Assembly: GCA_963755635.1 (NCBI GenBank)
Contig: CAVWKS010000010.1
Coordinates: 372,001 to 436,000, forward strand
Direction: 5' to 3'
DNA length: 64,000 bases
DNA from: AC-32 sp963755635
GTDB lineage: Bacteria > Actinomycetota > Thermoleophilia > Gaiellales > Gaiellaceae
Below, piece after piece: positions 37,489 to 45,722 of this stretch; positions within the stretch are counted from its first letter, which is position 1; every line of letters starts with the position of its first letter. Made by a program: the position numbers and the translations under genes. The notes below the pieces were generated by a model. That model was given only the letters and a program-made list of their open reading frames with translations. It did no database searches and was not told the DNA's origin.

Positions 37489-38659
37489 GGCTGAAGCGCT
37501 CGAGCGCTACCGCGAGCTGTCGGTGCCTGGCACGACCGAGGAGCACTGGCGCTTCACCGATCTGCGCGGCTTCGACCCCGAGGCGTTCGGTCAGAACGGG
37601 CAAGGAGCAGCGGCCGCGGCCGTTCCGTCGATGCTCGAGCTGGACGTCGCCGCCGAGGCCGTCGTCACGGAGACCGGGATCGAGATCACGCGTGCGCCGG
37701 AAGAGATTCGCTTCGAGCCGCTGCAGGACACGCACGAGCTGCTCGGCTCGCTCGTCGGCTGGCAGGACGACAAGTTCGCCGCGCACAACGCCGCCGCGTG
37801 GCAGCAGGGCCTGCTCGTCCACGTTCCCGGTGGGCTCGAGCTCGAGCGGCCGCTCTTCGTGCGGGTGACCAACGCGACGGAGCAGGGCGCGCTCTTCTGG
37901 CGGCTGCTCGTGATCGCCGGCGAGGGCTCGCGCTTCTCGCTGGTCGAGGAGTACGCGTCGGCCTCGCCGGAGCTGCCCGGCTACTTCAACGGCGTCGCCG
38001 AGCTCTTCGTCGAGCAGGGCGCGAAGCTGGAGTACGTCTCGCTGCAGAACCTCTCGCGCGAGACGTGGCACTTCGCCTCGCATCACGCTCGGGTCGGGCG
38101 CGACGCCGAGCTCGACTGGGTCAGCGGCGGCTTCGGCTCGAAGAAGGGCAAGGTGCGGATCCAGAACGACCTCGCCGGCCCGGGGGCGACCTCGCGTGTG
38201 ACCGGCGCCTACTTCGCGGACGGCCGGCAGCACCTCGACTACGACACCTTCCAGGAGCACATCGCGCCGAACACCGAGTCGGACTTCGCCTTCAAGGGCG
38301 CGCTGCGCGACCATGCGACTGCGGTCTGGCGCGGGATGATCCGCGTCGAGGAAGGCGCCCAGAAGACGAACGCGTACCAGGAGTGCCGGAACCTGATGCT
38401 GTCGCCGACGACGCACGCGGTTCCGATCCCGGGGCTCGAGATCCTCGCGAACGACGTCCGTTGCACCCACGGCGCCACGGTCGGCCGCGTCGACCGCGAG
38501 CAGCTCTTCTACCTGATGGCCCGTGGCCTGCCGCGCGCCGAGGCCGAGCGCCTGATCGTGCGCGGCTTCTTCCAGGACGTGCTCGACCGGATCGAGCTCG
38601 AGCCCGTGCGCGAGGCGGTCACGAGCGCGCTCGAAGCGCGCATCCCACAAGCCGGCTAG
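37472..38659 (+). CDS. sufD: Fe-S cluster assembly protein SufD
   Basis: SufD (395 residues) pairs with SufB. The N-terminal EEHWRFTDLRG, the core LLVHVPGGLELERPLFVRV, FQEHIAPNTESDFAFKGAL and the C-terminal EQLFYLMARGLPRAEAERLIVRG fit the family. An alternative start is GTG 37481. The last 41 bases overlap the 3' end of the antisense cytochrome gene. Confidence 0.94.
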   Translation: MRPVTRAEALERYRELSVPGTTEEHWRFTDLRGFDPEAFGQNGQGAAAAAVPSMLELDVAAEAVVTETGIEITRAPEEIRFEPLQDTHELLGSLVGWQDDKFAAHNAAAWQQGLLVHVPGGLELERPLFVRVTNATEQGALFWRLLVIAGEGSRFSLVEEYASASPELPGYFNGVAELFVEQGAKLEYVSLQNLSRETWHFASHHARVGRDAELDWVSGGFGSKKGKVRIQNDLAGPGATSRVTGAYFADGRQHLDYDTFQEHIAPNTESDFAFKGALRDHATAVWRGMIRVEEGAQKTNAYQECRNLMLSPTTHAVPIPGLEILANDVRCTHGATVGRVDREQLFYLMARGLPRAEAERLIVRGFFQDVLDRIELEPVREAVTSALEARIPQAG

Positions 38660-40037
38660 ATAACGCGAGGCGCCGAGCAGGCAGCTCCGCAGGTAGCGGC
38701 GCCGGGACGAGTGATCGGCAGGCCGCCCGCCGCTCGGCTACGGGGCCGTGAATCGAGCCGACGATCGTGCCGAGACCCTCGAAGCAGCGAGCCTTGTAGC
38801 CGGTCGGCGCGGCGTCGCAGATCGCGACAGACTGCTTGCCACCGGCGTAGTTGTTCGCGAAGTCCCACGAGGCTCCGTCGAGGCAGTCGCCGAAGTTCCG
38901 GCCGGCGCGCCGGCAGAGGCGAACGGTCCGGTCAGCGTGGTAGGTGGTGAAGCCCGAGGCATCGCGGCCGTACGACTCGAAGCAGGTGGCCACCCAGCCC
39001 TTCTCGCTCCGGCGGCACCACGACGCCGTCTTCGACCAGTTGTAGTGGTCGACGGCGAGGATCCGCGCGGTGACGATCAGGTAGCAGTAGGACTTGTCGA
39101 TCTCGCTGACGATGTTGCAGGGGTAGATGGGGTTGTTCGCCCTCAGGTACTTCGAGACGCCCATCGTCGTGTCGAAGTTCTGCATGAAGACACCGCCCGT
39201 GCACGAGTCGCCGTTGGTGTAGTCCGGCAGTCTGTGGCAGGTCTTCAGCGACCAGGGCAGGTCGTCGCCGCTGTAGATCATCAGCCCGTGCCCCAGGCCG
39301 TGGAAGCACTGGTAATGGAGGAAGTCGTTTCGGGCCAGGACCGGGTTGCTGCAGAGCTTCTTCGCCTTGGCCAGGACGGCGGGCCGCGGGAGGCCCGCGA
39401 AGGCGAGCTGCATGACGCCGTGGTAGTAGCCCGAGTTGCACGTCATCGCGCCGTGCGAGAGCGCCACTCCGGCGTCGTTCTTGTAGTACGCCAGGCCGGC
39501 GTGGCCGACCCAGTGTGAGATCTGGTGGCAGTCGGCATGGACCCCCGGCATCGAGCGGTCGTCCGTGGCGAGCTGTGCGAGGGCCGTTTCGGGGCCTGCG
39601 TTGTAGGCCAGGTTCCCGAACGCCTGGCGGAAGCAGAACGGCTTGTTGTTCTTCTCGCAGTCGGCGATCGTCGTCTTGTCGGGCTTGAAGGGCCCGACCT
39701 GCCCGGAGCTCTTCGCCGCGTTGAAGACGTAGTCCGCGACCTGGGAGATCTGCGTGGCGGAGAGTCGCTTCTCGAAAGACGGCATCCCGTTGCCGCCCGC
39801 GCGTACCTGGCGGGCGACCGTCGACTCGTCCGGCTTGAGCTCGTCGAGGTTCGGGCCGACCTGTCCCTTCGCGCCGGCGGCCTCCAGCGTGTGGCAGCCC
39901 GCGCAGCCGGCCTTCGTGAAGACCTTCGCGCCGGGCAGGCGCGCGAGAGCGTCGTTCTTGGGCCGACCGCTGCCGCAACCCGCAGCCAGGACCGCGATTG
40001 CGAGGACGGCCCCGGCCGGTGCAAAGCGCAGCTTCAT
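38619..40037 (-). CDS. Lipoprotein: cytochrome c plus cysteine-paired repeat domain (paralogue A)
   Basis: From ATG 40037 (about 472 residues) a lipoprotein signal (AVLAAGCGSG) is followed by one cytochrome c domain (CAGCH at about residue 48) and a long domain of unknown function (130-460). That domain is rich in Cys and His with motifs HADCHQISHWVGHAGLAYY, CNSGYYHGVM and CFHGLGHGLMIYSGDD, and shows repeating C-x(7-14)-C-x-x-G units. It is closely similar to paralogue B along its length until about 38695, where a frameshift scrambles the last dozen residues: the sequence RRYLRSCLLGA expected from B is in another frame. It is antisense between sufD and sufS. Confidence 0.8.
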   Translation of the reverse strand: MKLRFAPAGAVLAIAVLAAGCGSGRPKNDALARLPGAKVFTKAGCAGCHTLEAAGAKGQVGPNLDELKPDESTVARQVRAGGNGMPSFEKRLSATQISQVADYVFNAAKSSGQVGPFKPDKTTIADCEKNNKPFCFRQAFGNLAYNAGPETALAQLATDDRSMPGVHADCHQISHWVGHAGLAYYKNDAGVALSHGAMTCNSGYYHGVMQLAFAGLPRPAVLAKAKKLCSNPVLARNDFLHYQCFHGLGHGLMIYSGDDLPWSLKTCHRLPDYTNGDSCTGGVFMQNFDTTMGVSKYLRANNPIYPCNIVSEIDKSYCYLIVTARILAVDHYNWSKTASWCRRSEKGWVATCFESYGRDASGFTTYHADRTVRLCRRAGRNFGDCLDGASWDFANNYAGGKQSVAICDAAPTGYKARCFEGLGTIVGSIHGPVAERRAACRSLVPAPLPAELPARRLALSSRLVGCALRARS

Positions 40038-40057
40038 AGACGCGGGACCCCGCGGTT

Positions 40058-41449
40058 CTAGAGGACCGCGGCGCCCTTGAGGCAGCTGCGGACGTAGCGC
40101 TTCGGCACGATCCCCTTGCACGCTCCGGTGCGGCCCTCGGTGGAGCGGTTCAGGGCGCCGAGGATCGTCCCGATCCCCTCGTAGCAGCGCGGCTTCCAGG
40201 CGGCCGGGCTGGCGGTGCAGATCGAGACGGAGTCCTTGCTGCCCGCGTAGTTGTTCGCGTAGTCGCGCGACGCTCCGTAGATGCAGCCCGTCGCGTTCTT
40301 GCCGGCCTGCCGGCAGATCGCGACCGCCGCCGGGGCGTGATACGCGCTCGAGCCCGACGCGTCGCGGCCGTATGACTCGAAGCAGGTCTCGACCCAGCCC
40401 TTCTCCGCCTTGCGGCACCAAGCCGCGGTCTTCTTCCAGTTGAACCCGTCGAGGGTGAGGATGCGCGAGGTGACCTGCAGGTAGCAGTAGTACTTGTCCT
40501 GCTGGTTGACGATGTTGCACGGGTAGATCGGGTTCTTGGTGCTCAGGTAGCGCGAGACGCCCATCGTCGTGTCGAGGTTCTGCATGAAGACGCCGCCGGT
40601 GCACGAGATGCGGTCGAACTGGTTCTCGAGCTTGTGGCAGGTCTTCAGCGACCAGGGCAGGTCGTCGCCGCTATAGATCATCAGGCCGTGGCCCAGGCCG
40701 TGGACGCACTGGTAGAGCAGGAAGTCGTTCACGTTCAACTCGGGCGCGTTGCAGAGCCGCTGGGCCTTTGTGACGACCGCGCTCTTCGGGAGGCCCGCGA
40801 AGGCGAGCTGCATGACCCCGTGGTAGTAGCCCGAGTTACAGGTCATCGCGCCGTGGGAGAGCGCGGTGCCCGCATCGTTCTTGTAGTAGGCCAGGCCGGC
40901 GTGGCCGACCCAGTGCGTGATCTGGTGGCAGTCGGCGTGAACGCCCGGGATCGACTTGTCGTCCTTCGCCAGCAGGGCAAGGGTCTTCTCGGGACCTTCT
41001 TTGTACGCCATGTTCCCGAAGGCCTGGCGGAAGCAGAACGGCTTGTTGGTCTTCTCGCAGTCGGCGATCGTCGTGTTGTCGGGCTTGAACCCGACCACCG
41101 CGCCGGAGCTCTTGGCCGCGCTGGAGACGTAGGAGGCGACCTGGTCGATCTGCGTCCCGGAGAGGCGGCTGCCGAAAGAAGGCATGCCGTTTCCGCCGAC
41201 GCGCACCTGGTGAGCCACGACCTCCTTATCGGGCTTCAGCTCGTCGAGGTTCGGGCCGACCTGGCCCTTCGCGTTCGCGGCCTTGAGCGTGTGGCAGCCG
41301 ACGCAGCCGGCCGTCTTGAAGATGTGCGCGCCGGGCGACTTGGCGAGCTCGGCGTTCTGCGCGCTGCCGCTGCCGCCGCTGCTGCCGCAGCCCGCGGAGA
41401 GCAGCACGATTGCGAGGAGAGCCCCTCCCGATAGAAAGCGCAACTTCAT
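40058..41449 (-). CDS. Lipoprotein: cytochrome c plus cysteine-paired repeat domain (paralogue B)
   Basis: This 463-residue protein has a lipoprotein signal (LLSAGCGSSG), a cytochrome c domain with CVGCH and a distal Met in GMPSFGSRL, and a C-terminal domain of about 330 residues containing 18 cysteines in nine pairs. Clear units include LKTC-HKL..ISC-TGG, AAWC-RKA..ETC-FES, VAIC-RQA..TGC-IYG, VSIC-TAS..PRC-YEG and TGAC-KGI..RSC-LKG, plus at least eight conserved histidines. The pattern suggests an exported helical repeat stapled by disulfides and perhaps binding metal. I recognise no family. It is 20 bases upstream of paralogue A, same strand. Confidence 0.82.
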   Translation of the reverse strand: MKLRFLSGGALLAIVLLSAGCGSSGGSGSAQNAELAKSPGAHIFKTAGCVGCHTLKAANAKGQVGPNLDELKPDKEVVAHQVRVGGNGMPSFGSRLSGTQIDQVASYVSSAAKSSGAVVGFKPDNTTIADCEKTNKPFCFRQAFGNMAYKEGPEKTLALLAKDDKSIPGVHADCHQITHWVGHAGLAYYKNDAGTALSHGAMTCNSGYYHGVMQLAFAGLPKSAVVTKAQRLCNAPELNVNDFLLYQCVHGLGHGLMIYSGDDLPWSLKTCHKLENQFDRISCTGGVFMQNLDTTMGVSRYLSTKNPIYPCNIVNQQDKYYCYLQVTSRILTLDGFNWKKTAAWCRKAEKGWVETCFESYGRDASGSSAYHAPAAVAICRQAGKNATGCIYGASRDYANNYAGSKDSVSICTASPAAWKPRCYEGIGTILGALNRSTEGRTGACKGIVPKRYVRSCLKGAAVL

Positions 41450-41477
41450 AGACCCGGTACACAGATACGATAGCGCC

Positions 41478-42722
41478 ATGGTGACCACAACGCGACCCGC
41501 GCTCGAAGCTGAGCGCCTGCGCGCCGATTTTCCGATCTTCGAGCAGAAGATCCACGGAAAGCCACTCGCATACCTGGATTCCGCGGTAACAGCGCAAAAG
41601 CCGCGCCAGATGCTCGATGCGATGCACACGTTCTACGAGACGTCCTACGCCAACGTGCACCGAGGCGTTTACACGCTCTCCGAGCGCGCGACGGCCGAGT
41701 TCGAGCGGGCGCGCGGCCTCGTCGCGGCTTTCGTGAACGCGCCGTCGCCGCGCGAGGTGATCTTCACCCGCCAGGCGACCGAGGCGCTCAACCTCGTCGC
41801 CTACTCGTGGGGGCTGAACAACCTCGGCCCGGGCGACCTCGCCGTCGTGACCGAGCTCGAGCACCACTCGAACTTCGTCCCATGGCAGTACATGGCGAAG
41901 CGGACCGGCGCCGGCTTCCGGATGATCCACATCAACGACGACGGCGAGCTCGATCTCGGCGATCTCGACGCGATCGCCGGCGAGGGGAAGGTGAAGGTCG
42001 TCGCAACGAACCTCGTCTCGAACGCGCTCGGGACGATCAACCCGGTCGAGAAGCTCACCGAGTGGGCCCACGAGCAGGGCGCGATCATGGTCGTGGACGG
42101 GGCGCAGGCCGCGCCGCACCATCCGGTCGACGTCCAGGCGCTCGACTGCGACTTCTTCGCCTTCTCGGCGCACAAGATGTGCGGCCCGTCCGGCGTCGGG
42201 GCGCTCTGGGGCCGGCGCGAGCTGCTCGAGGCGATGGAGCCGTTCAACCTCGGCGGCCACATGATCAGCAAGGTGCGCTTCGAGGAGACGACCTGGGGCG
42301 AGCTGCCGCACAAGTTCGAGGCGGGCACGTCGCCGATCGCGGAGGCCGTGGGCTTCGGGGCGGCGATCGAGTACCTGAACGAGATCGGGGTCGCGGCGAT
42401 CGAGCACCACGAGCAGGAGCTCGCGGCGTATGCGCTCGAGCGGCTCGGCGAGGTCCCCGGGATCAAGCTCTACGGCCCCCCGCCGGAGCGCCGCGCCGGA
42501 ATCGTCTCGTTCAACCTCGGCGAGATCCATCCGCACGACGTCGCGCAGATCCTCGACTCCGAGGGCATCGCGATCCGCGCCGGGCACCACTGCTGCCAGC
42601 CGCTGATGACGCGCCTCGGGGTGGCGGCGACGAACCGCGCGAGCTTCTACCTCTACACGATCCGCGAGGAGATCGACCGCCTCGTCGACGGCCTCTACAA
42701 GGTCCAGAAGATCCTGGGATAA
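41478..42722 (+). CDS. sufS: SufS-type cysteine desulfurase
   Basis: SufS (414 residues) is the PLP enzyme that removes sulfur from cysteine. It has TELEHHSNFVPWQ, VVDGAQAAPHHPVDVQ, the PLP lysine in FSAHKMCGPSG (about residue 232), and the catalytic cysteine in IRAGHHCCQPLM (about 372). The frame opens upstream but ATG 41478 matches the family start. It is followed by sufU 4 bases later, the usual SufS-SufU partnership of Gram-positive bacteria. Confidence 0.95.
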   Translation: MVTTTRPALEAERLRADFPIFEQKIHGKPLAYLDSAVTAQKPRQMLDAMHTFYETSYANVHRGVYTLSERATAEFERARGLVAAFVNAPSPREVIFTRQATEALNLVAYSWGLNNLGPGDLAVVTELEHHSNFVPWQYMAKRTGAGFRMIHINDDGELDLGDLDAIAGEGKVKVVATNLVSNALGTINPVEKLTEWAHEQGAIMVVDGAQAAPHHPVDVQALDCDFFAFSAHKMCGPSGVGALWGRRELLEAMEPFNLGGHMISKVRFEETTWGELPHKFEAGTSPIAEAVGFGAAIEYLNEIGVAAIEHHEQELAAYALERLGEVPGIKLYGPPPERRAGIVSFNLGEIHPHDVAQILDSEGIAIRAGHHCCQPLMTRLGVAATNRASFYLYTIREEIDRLVDGLYKVQKILG

Positions 42723-42726
42723 GGCC

Positions 42727-43152
42727 GTGGACGATCTCTACAGAGAGGTAATCCTCGACCACTACAAGAACCCGCGCGGGCACGGGGTGATCGAGGACGC
42801 CGACGCGAGCGCGGAAGGGGTGAACCCGCTCTGCGGCGACGAGGTCTCGGTCTACGTCCAGTTCGCGGACGACGGCGAGACGATCGACGAGGTCAAGTTC
42901 TCCGGCCGCGGCTGCGCGATCAGCCAGGCGTCGACGTCGATGCTGATGGAGATGGTCAAGGGCAAGACCGCGCAGGAGATCGCCGGGCTGCCGAAGGAAG
43001 AGCTGCTCGAGGAGGTCGGCATCCCGCTGACGCCGATCCGGCTCAAGTGCGCATTGCTCGGGCTCGGCGTGCTGAAAGTGGCGCTCCATCGCGCGAAGGG
43101 AACCCCGCTGCCCGAGGAGTGGGCGGGGCTCGACGAGCTGGAACTGAAGTAG
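42727..43152 (+). CDS. sufU: SufU sulfur-transfer protein
   Basis: SufU (141 residues) is the zinc-dependent sulfur acceptor for SufS. The ligands are visible: Cys36-Gly-Asp38 in NPLCGDE, Cys63 in GRGCAISQAS and Cys108 in RLKCALL, with the SufU-specific insertion before the last. The stop TAG overlaps the next GTG by one base. Confidence 0.94.
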   Translation: MDDLYREVILDHYKNPRGHGVIEDADASAEGVNPLCGDEVSVYVQFADDGETIDEVKFSGRGCAISQASTSMLMEMVKGKTAQEIAGLPKEELLEEVGIPLTPIRLKCALLGLGVLKVALHRAKGTPLPEEWAGLDELELK

Positions 43153-43466
43153 TGCCCTGGATCGAGGTCGCCCCGGTGGAGGACTTGCCGCCGGGATCGG
43201 TCAAGCTCGTGCACGCCGGGCAGATCACGGTCGGCGTGTACAACCTCGACGGCGAGTACTGCGCGATCGAGGACCGCTGCTCCCATGACGACGGGCCGCT
43301 CTGTGAGGGCGAGTTCGATGTCGAGGAGGGCTACGCCGTCTGCCCGCGCCACGGCGCGCACATCGACATTCGGAGCGGGAGGCCGCTGACACTGCCGGCG
43401 GTGCTGCCGGTCGAGACATTCCCGACGCGGGTCGAGAACGGCGTGGTCGAGGTAGACCTCTCCTAG
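43152..43466 (+). CDS. Rieske-type [2Fe-2S] ferredoxin
   Basis: This 104-residue protein binds a Rieske cluster through Cys43-Ser-His45 and Cys64-Pro-Arg-His67. It resembles ferredoxin components of ring-hydroxylating dioxygenases, but in many actinobacteria a copy follows sufU and is part of the suf operon. GTG start overlaps the sufU stop by one base, and its TAG overlaps the methyltransferase GTG in the same way. Confidence 0.92.
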   Translation: MPWIEVAPVEDLPPGSVKLVHAGQITVGVYNLDGEYCAIEDRCSHDDGPLCEGEFDVEEGYAVCPRHGAHIDIRSGRPLTLPAVLPVETFPTRVENGVVEVDLS

Positions 43467-44059
43467 TGCTGGACGACCGGGCTCGTGCCGTGCTCGCGCG
43501 CCTCGAGGAGGAGGACCGGCGCGAGCGCGAGGAGGGCGTCGCGCGGGAGCTGCGCGCGCGTCAGGTTGCGCGGACGACCGGCGAGTTCCTGTTCGCGCTC
43601 GTCGCGCCGCAGACCGATTGCGAGGTGCTCGAGATCGGTGGCTCGCGCGGCTACTCGACGATCTGGCTCGCGGCGGGCGTGCGCCACCTCGGCGGGCGCG
43701 TGCTCTCGCTCGAGCACGACCCGGCCAAGGTCGAGGCCTGGCGGGCGAACATCGCCGAGGCCGGGCTCGAGCAGTGGGCCGAGCTCGTGCCCGGCGACGC
43801 GTTCGAGACGCTGCCCGGGATCGACGACGTGTTCGACCTGGTCTTCATCGACGCCGAGAAGGAGCAGTACGAGCGGCTGTTCGAGCTCGCGCGCGACAAG
43901 GTCGAGCCGGGCGGGCTGTTCGTCGCGGACAACGTGCTCTCGCACGCCGACGCACTCGCCGCCTACTCGCAGGCGCGCCAGGCCGATCCGACCCTCCAGA
44001 GCGTGACCGTCCCGCTCGACCGCGGCCTCGAGCTTTCCGTGGTCCTGTCCGACCGCTAG
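43466..44059 (+). CDS. Class I SAM-dependent O-methyltransferase-like protein
   Basis: This 197-residue protein has the SAM motif VLEIGGSRGYSTIWLA, the acidic LSLEHDPAKVE strand end, and FDLVFIDAEKEQYERL with GGLFVADNVL, matching the caffeoyl-CoA-type O-methyltransferase family. Substrate unknown. It ends the suf operon and is followed directly by a structured RNA region. Confidence 0.87.
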   Translation: MLDDRARAVLARLEEEDRREREEGVARELRARQVARTTGEFLFALVAPQTDCEVLEIGGSRGYSTIWLAAGVRHLGGRVLSLEHDPAKVEAWRANIAEAGLEQWAELVPGDAFETLPGIDDVFDLVFIDAEKEQYERLFELARDKVEPGGLFVADNVLSHADALAAYSQARQADPTLQSVTVPLDRGLELSVVLSDR

Positions 44060-44076
44060 CATGCGCGATACCGCGG

Positions 44077-44090
44077 AAAGGAGGTGGTCC
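44077..44090 (+). promoter_or_regulatory. Extended Shine-Dalgarno sequence
   Basis: AAAGGAGGTGGTCC matches the complement of the 16S rRNA 3' end at 13 of 14 positions, far stronger than ribosome sites elsewhere in the window. It lies 10 bases before GTG 44095 of the 13-codon leader ORF. Confidence 0.7.
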
Positions 44091-44094
44091 GATA

Positions 44095-44136
44095 GTGAAA
44101 TCTTCAAGTACGGGCAGTGGAGGTACCAGCGGGTAG
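44095..44136 (+). CDS. 13-codon leader peptide ORF
   Basis: GTG 44095 to TAG 44136 encodes MKSSSTGSGGTSG, made only of small polar residues after Lys2. Its last codons overlap the 5' strand of helix P1 and the stop lies in helix P2, so a translating ribosome would block both helices. This suggests an attenuation or ribosome-sensing role; the peptide itself need not be functional. Confidence 0.5.
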   Translation: MKSSSTGSGGTSG

Positions 44137-44263
44137 AGGTGCGTCCCCGAGACCTACGGGGAAACGCCTAGCCAGCGTAGGGGGCTCGCGACCTCGCGCC
44201 GCCGGCAGCTGCAGACGCCGGCAGGAAGCGCCTCTACCAATCAGACGCTGGTAACCGGAATGG

Positions 44264-44292
44264 GGGCCGTCTTCGGGCGGCCCTCTTCTTTT
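44264..44292 (+). terminator. Intrinsic terminator of the structured RNA
   Basis: GGGCCGTC (44264-44271), TTCG loop, GGCGGCCC (44276-44283), then TCTTCTTTT. An 8-bp stem with a UUCG tetraloop and a T-rich tail is a textbook intrinsic terminator reading on the + strand; in the other direction no T-run follows. Confidence 0.88.
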
Positions 44293-44295
44293 GGC

Positions 44296-45192
44296 CTACG
44301 CCGCGCGGCGAAGCTGTTCGTCGAGCGGCACGAGCGGCATTGCGAAGGTCTGGACGGCGTCGTCGTTCGAGACCACGTTGTCGCCGAGCTCCAGCATCGT
44401 CAGCAGGTCGCGCGTCAACGGGATGTTCCCGGGCAGGCGCTCGGTGACCAGCGCGTTCGCGCGCATGAAGCCGACCGGCACGTGGATGGTCGGGCGGCGG
44501 CGGATCCGCAGGGCTTGCTTGAGCCGCTCCCAGAACTCGTTCCAGGTGACGGCGTCCGGCCCGCCGAGCTCGAACACGTGGCCCGCAGCCTCCGGCTTGT
44601 CGATCGACGCCGCGAAGTAGTCAGCGACGTCGTCGACCCAGACCGGCTGGATCCGCTGCCGGCCCGACCCGATCACCGGCGTCACCGGTGCGACGCGGGC
44701 GAGGCGGCGGAAGGTCGGCAGGATCCCGCCGTCGCGGCCGAAGATGAAGCTCGGCCGGAAGATCACGTACTCGAGGCCGGAAGCCTGCAACGTCTGCTCT
44801 TGCACCCACTTCGCGTGGTAGTAGGGGACGAGGTCCTCGGTCTCCTCGGTCGTGCCGAGCGCGCTCATCAGGACGAAGCGGCGGACACCGGCATCCTTCG
44901 AGGCGGCGACGAGGTCGGCTGTCCCCTGCTCCATCACGCGCCGGAACTCGTCCTCGCGCCCCTGCCGGATTGCGACGAGGTGGACGACGGCGTCGCAGCC
45001 CTCGACCGCGCGCCGGAGTGCGTCCGGAGTGGTCATGTCGCCCTGCACGAGGTCGCAGCCCCACGCGGCGAGCGTCTGGGCCGAGCGGCTCGTCGGATCA
45101 CGCACGAGACAGCGGACGGGCTTGTCCTGGCTGCGCAGGGCGTGGACGACCTTCGGCCCGACGAAGCCCGTCCCACCAGTGCACAGAATCAC
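44296..45192 (-). CDS. NAD(P)-dependent epimerase/dehydratase (NDUFA9-like)
   Basis: This 298-residue atypical/extended SDR has CTGGTGFVGPKVVHAL at the N-terminus, VVHLVAI, the YYHAKW catalytic-position motif and FRPSFIFGRDGG. It matches the complex I NDUFA9-like subgroup that often acts on quinone or lipid-type substrates. It runs convergently toward the structured RNA terminator. Substrate unknown. Confidence 0.88.
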   Translation of the reverse strand: MILCTGGTGFVGPKVVHALRSQDKPVRCLVRDPTSRSAQTLAAWGCDLVQGDMTTPDALRRAVEGCDAVVHLVAIRQGREDEFRRVMEQGTADLVAASKDAGVRRFVLMSALGTTEETEDLVPYYHAKWVQEQTLQASGLEYVIFRPSFIFGRDGGILPTFRRLARVAPVTPVIGSGRQRIQPVWVDDVADYFAASIDKPEAAGHVFELGGPDAVTWNEFWERLKQALRIRRRPTIHVPVGFMRANALVTERLPGNIPLTRDLLTMLELGDNVVSNDDAVQTFAMPLVPLDEQLRRAA

Positions 45193-45251
45193 GGCTCGAT
45201 TCTAGGCTTCATACCCACCTGGAGCAGGGCGCCGCGCGTTAGCGTTGACGC

Positions 45252-45701
45252 ATGGCCGACGAATACGGCACCAACGTGTACGAGGCGGACCTTCCGGAGG
45301 CATGGGAAGGGATTCGCGGCCGGCGGCTCATCCGCGAGGAAGGACGACCACTCTCGGGGGCGGTGTGGGAGTTGCCGCCCGGGTCGCGTGGCGTCGACTA
45401 CCACTTCCATCACGGCACGGAGGAGTTCTTGGTCGTGCTGCGCGGAACGGCGACGCTGCGAACGCCTGAGGGCGAGCGCGAGCTGCCCGAGGGGTCGGTC
45501 GCGCACTTCTCGCCCGGTCCGGACGGGGCGCATACCGTGATGAATCTGAGCGAGCGCCCGATGCGCTACCTGATGATCGCGGCACACGCGTCTCCGGACA
45601 TCGTCGAGTACCCGGACAAGGGCGAGTTCGCTGCCGGCGCGAAGTCGCTGTCGCAGCGCGGCGAGCCGTTCTTCGTTCGCCTTCCGATGCCGGAGGAGTG
45701 A
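45252..45701 (+). CDS. Cupin-domain protein 1
   Basis: This 149-residue single cupin has the metal-motif segment YHFHHGTEEFLVVLRGTATLR (His, His, Glu) and a second-motif histidine in GAHTVMNLSE. It probably binds a metal and a small carboxylate or sugar; function unknown. It is divergent from the epimerase and precedes ridA by 21 bases. Confidence 0.82.
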   Translation: MADEYGTNVYEADLPEAWEGIRGRRLIREEGRPLSGAVWELPPGSRGVDYHFHHGTEEFLVVLRGTATLRTPEGERELPEGSVAHFSPGPDGAHTVMNLSERPMRYLMIAAHASPDIVEYPDKGEFAAGAKSLSQRGEPFFVRLPMPEE

Positions 45702-45722
45702 CGCGCCGGTAGCATCGCCGTC

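Larger units (their letters stand above)
44077..44292 (+). ncRNA. Structured non-coding RNA with leader ORF and terminator
   Basis: The region holds nested long-range helices that no protein gene explains. P1: TACCAGCG (44124-44131) with CGCTGGTA (44246-44253). P2: GGTAGAGGTGC (44132-44142) with GCGCCTCTACC (44228-44238), 11 pairs with one G-U. P3: CCCCG (44145-44149) with CGGGG (44157-44161), or alternatively CCTACG (44153-44158) with CGTAGG (44176-44181), which excludes it. P4: GCCGGC (44201-44206) with GCCGGC (44217-44222). The region ends in a strong terminator and starts with an extended Shine-Dalgarno. I do not assign a known RNA family. It could be cis-acting or a trans RNA. Confidence 0.72.

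Noticed and set aside
44077..44292. tmRNA, 6S RNA, RNase P RNA or SRP RNA
   Set aside because: None of their hallmark sequences (tmRNA tRNA-like ends, P RNA core motifs, SRP tetraloop domain, 6S open bubble) could be found.
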